From assembly GCA_946647055.1 (NCBI GenBank), contig CAMPCT010000145.1, positions 1-5,695 of the forward strand: a stretch of DNA of 5,695 bases, read 5' to 3'. The translations under genes and the position numbers were made by a program. This document shows, piece after piece, positions 4,234 to 5,695 of this stretch; positions within the stretch are counted from its first letter, which is position 1, and every line of letters begins with the position of its first letter. Source of the DNA: an uncultured Atopobium sp. GTDB taxonomy: Bacteria; Actinomycetota; Coriobacteriia; Coriobacteriales; Atopobiaceae. The notes under the pieces are model-generated. The model did no database searches. It had not been told where the DNA came from and was given only the letters and a program-made list of their open reading frames with translations.

Positions 4234-5670
4234 ATGCCCAACGCGACACCCCTCACCGTACCTGCGGAAATAGATGCGAGGCAGATTGCGCTGCCCACGG
4301 GTGGCGCAGTCATCGACAAGGTTGTCCAGCAAGATCAAGACGCCCCGCACCTGGTGGCTGAGGGCCGCGTCCTTCCGGTCGATCCGGAAGCGCCCCCCAT
4401 TCGCTTCAGGATCCTCCTTCCCGTGGGAGGGTGGAACGGCCGCCTGCTCCACGTGGGCTGCGGTGGCTTCGGGGGCGCCATCCCCTCCCTGGGCAACGAC
4501 GGCGTCGGCTCCGAGATGTGGCGGGGGAGGCCCAGTCCCGTTGCGCAGGGCTACGTGGTCGTCGGCAGCGACTCCGGCCACCAGTACTGGCGGGAGGACG
4601 CCGCGACGCTCGCACGTCCGGACGCCGCCGACTTCTCGTCCAACCCCGAGGCGCTCGCCAACTTCGCGCACGAGTCGATTGCCAAGGTCCATGACGTCGC
4701 CGTCGAGCTCGCCTGCACCGCCTATGGCATGGTGCCCCGGCACTCCTACTTCGTGGGGACGTCCAACGGCGGCCGTGAGGCGCTTTTGGCTGCCCAGCGC
4801 TATCCCGAGCGCTTCGACGGGGTCATCGCGGGCTACCCAACCATCTACTGGGTGCCCATGGCACTCCTCTTCAACCATGTCGCCGACGTCGAGGAGGCGG
4901 TTGGCGCGGAAGGGTTCGTGGGACTGGACGACTGGCGTGCCGCGAACCATGTCCTGGACGACGCCCGTGCGCGTGGGCTCTCCGATGGCGCGACGCGCGA
5001 CCTGCTGACGGACGTGCTGTGCCCCGCCCAGATGCGGGTCATCGACGCTGCCACGTCCGACCTGGATGTGTCGTTCCTGCACTACGAAGGCGCACGCTCC
5101 TATCCCGGCTTCGACGTCCTTGGAGGCGAGCCCCTGCGTGGCGACGAGACGTCCTCCGTCCCGGGTGGCCTCTCGTCCGCGCCCGGCATGCGTGACGGTC
5201 TGTTTGCCGGCTTTGGCAGGGCGGTCCTCTCGCGGCAGGTCCTGCTCGACCGTGATGTCGACGTCCGCCGCTTCTCCACGGCGGGACGCCTGCGCCTGCT
5301 GAGGAGGGCGTCCGCGCTCCTCGACGCGGCATCTCCCGACCTCGACGTGTTCGAGGCGCGCGGGGGGAAGGCGATTATCTACCACGGCACCTGCGACCCG
5401 GCGGTCAGCGTCAGGAGCTCGAAGCTCTACCTTGGCGCCCTCGCCGACCGCTACGGGCAGGGGAGGCTGGACGACTTCGCCCGCCTCTACGTGGTGGAGG
5501 GCCTTGGCCACGGAGCGGGCCCCCTCTGCATGGGTGCGGACCTCCTCGGGGTCCTCGACCGATGGGCGGACGAGCTTGGCACCCCGGACGCAATAGACGC
5601 AGAGGTTGTCGTGCCAGATGGGGAGACCCGGGGCGTGAGGCTGCACGCATTTTGCGGGGAGTCTCGCTGA
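4234..5670 (+). CDS. Tannase/feruloyl esterase family alpha/beta hydrolase, probably cytoplasmic
   Basis: From ATG 4234 the protein has 478 residues. The family (tannase/feruloyl esterase, PF07519) cleaves esters of phenolic acids such as gallate, ferulate or chlorogenate. Visible blocks are LPVGGWNGRLLHVGCGGFGG (62-81), GYVVVGSDSGH (106-116), the nucleophile elbow GTSNGGRE with Ser177, RYPERFDGVIAGYP (189-202), YHGTCDP with Asp388, and VEGLGHGAGP with His426, which together give a complete Ser-Asp-His triad. In characterised members a cysteine precedes the serine and another follows the histidine; here these are Thr176 and Gly427. The calcium-binding CD-x-x-DG-type segment of the lid is not recognisable, so the lid seems reduced. 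ATG 4234 is chosen for GGAG (4225-4228) five bases upstream; ATGs at 4198 and 4216 or a GTG at 4132 are alternatives. No start gives a signal peptide, unlike many secreted relatives. The gene probably forms its own transcription unit behind the terminator. Substrate unknown. Confidence 0.85.
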   Translation: MPNATPLTVPAEIDARQIALPTGGAVIDKVVQQDQDAPHLVAEGRVLPVDPEAPPIRFRILLPVGGWNGRLLHVGCGGFGGAIPSLGNDGVGSEMWRGRPSPVAQGYVVVGSDSGHQYWREDAATLARPDAADFSSNPEALANFAHESIAKVHDVAVELACTAYGMVPRHSYFVGTSNGGREALLAAQRYPERFDGVIAGYPTIYWVPMALLFNHVADVEEAVGAEGFVGLDDWRAANHVLDDARARGLSDGATRDLLTDVLCPAQMRVIDAATSDLDVSFLHYEGARSYPGFDVLGGEPLRGDETSSVPGGLSSAPGMRDGLFAGFGRAVLSRQVLLDRDVDVRRFSTAGRLRLLRRASALLDAASPDLDVFEARGGKAIIYHGTCDPAVSVRSSKLYLGALADRYGQGRLDDFARLYVVEGLGHGAGPLCMGADLLGVLDRWADELGTPDAIDAEVVVPDGETRGVRLHAFCGESR

Positions 5671-5695
5671 GCTTGCCAACCCTGCCTTTGTCGTG

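Noticed and set aside
4165..5679. Antisense open frame (504 codons) opposite the esterase gene
   Set aside because: Shadow of the esterase gene caused by high GC; no recognisable domain, whereas the + strand has a catalytic triad and family blocks.
1..5695. Mobile element, CRISPR, tRNA or rRNA
   Set aside because: No transposase, terminal repeats, regularly spaced repeats or cloverleaf-like sequence were seen.

Overview
The window (about 5.7 kb, GC-rich, all convincing genes on the + strand) looks like a chromosomal piece of a high-GC, probably anaerobic Gram-positive bacterium. Codon choice, the Tat-type lipoprotein signal and gene style suggest a Coriobacteriia-like actinobacterium (Olsenella/Collinsella/Atopobium type). 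That placement is an inference from style, not a database match.

Layout. Positions 1-378 are a long, less GC-rich non-coding leader holding a perfect 16-bp palindrome (44-59), a long-range helix (91-99 with 172-181), an inverted repeat around a TAAAAT hexamer (194-213), an intrinsic-terminator-like hairpin with a T tract (227-262), and C-rich segments that can pair with the strong ribosome binding site of the first gene. Then comes a three-gene transporter operon of the CUT2 (ribose/autoinducer-like) ABC class: a Tat-lipoprotein substrate-binding protein (379-1416), a double-domain ATPase (1520-3007) and a permease (3019-3954). A long hairpin (1448-1494) sits between the binding-protein gene and the ATPase gene. 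Directly after the permease stop, and in the same frame, are 46 codons of the C-terminal end of a short-chain dehydrogenase/reductase (3955-4095), the scar of a lost fourth gene. A hairpin plus seven T residues (4101-4126) probably ends the operon.

A second unit carries a tannase/feruloyl-esterase family alpha/beta hydrolase (best start 4234, end 5670). It has a recognisable Ser-Asp-His triad but no signal peptide, and it lacks both cysteines of the CS-D-HC motif known from characterised members. Its upstream region shares a TTGCCCA...TGG(G)CT element with the leader of the transporter operon, so the two units may be co-regulated.

Working hypothesis: the transporter imports a small glycosidic or phenolic ester compound and the cytoplasmic esterase cleaves it. 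The lost dehydrogenase may once have acted on a product. The substrate cannot be read from the sequence. No new defence or mobile system is visible. The most original material is the structured leader, the in-frame dehydrogenase remnant and the atypical esterase.
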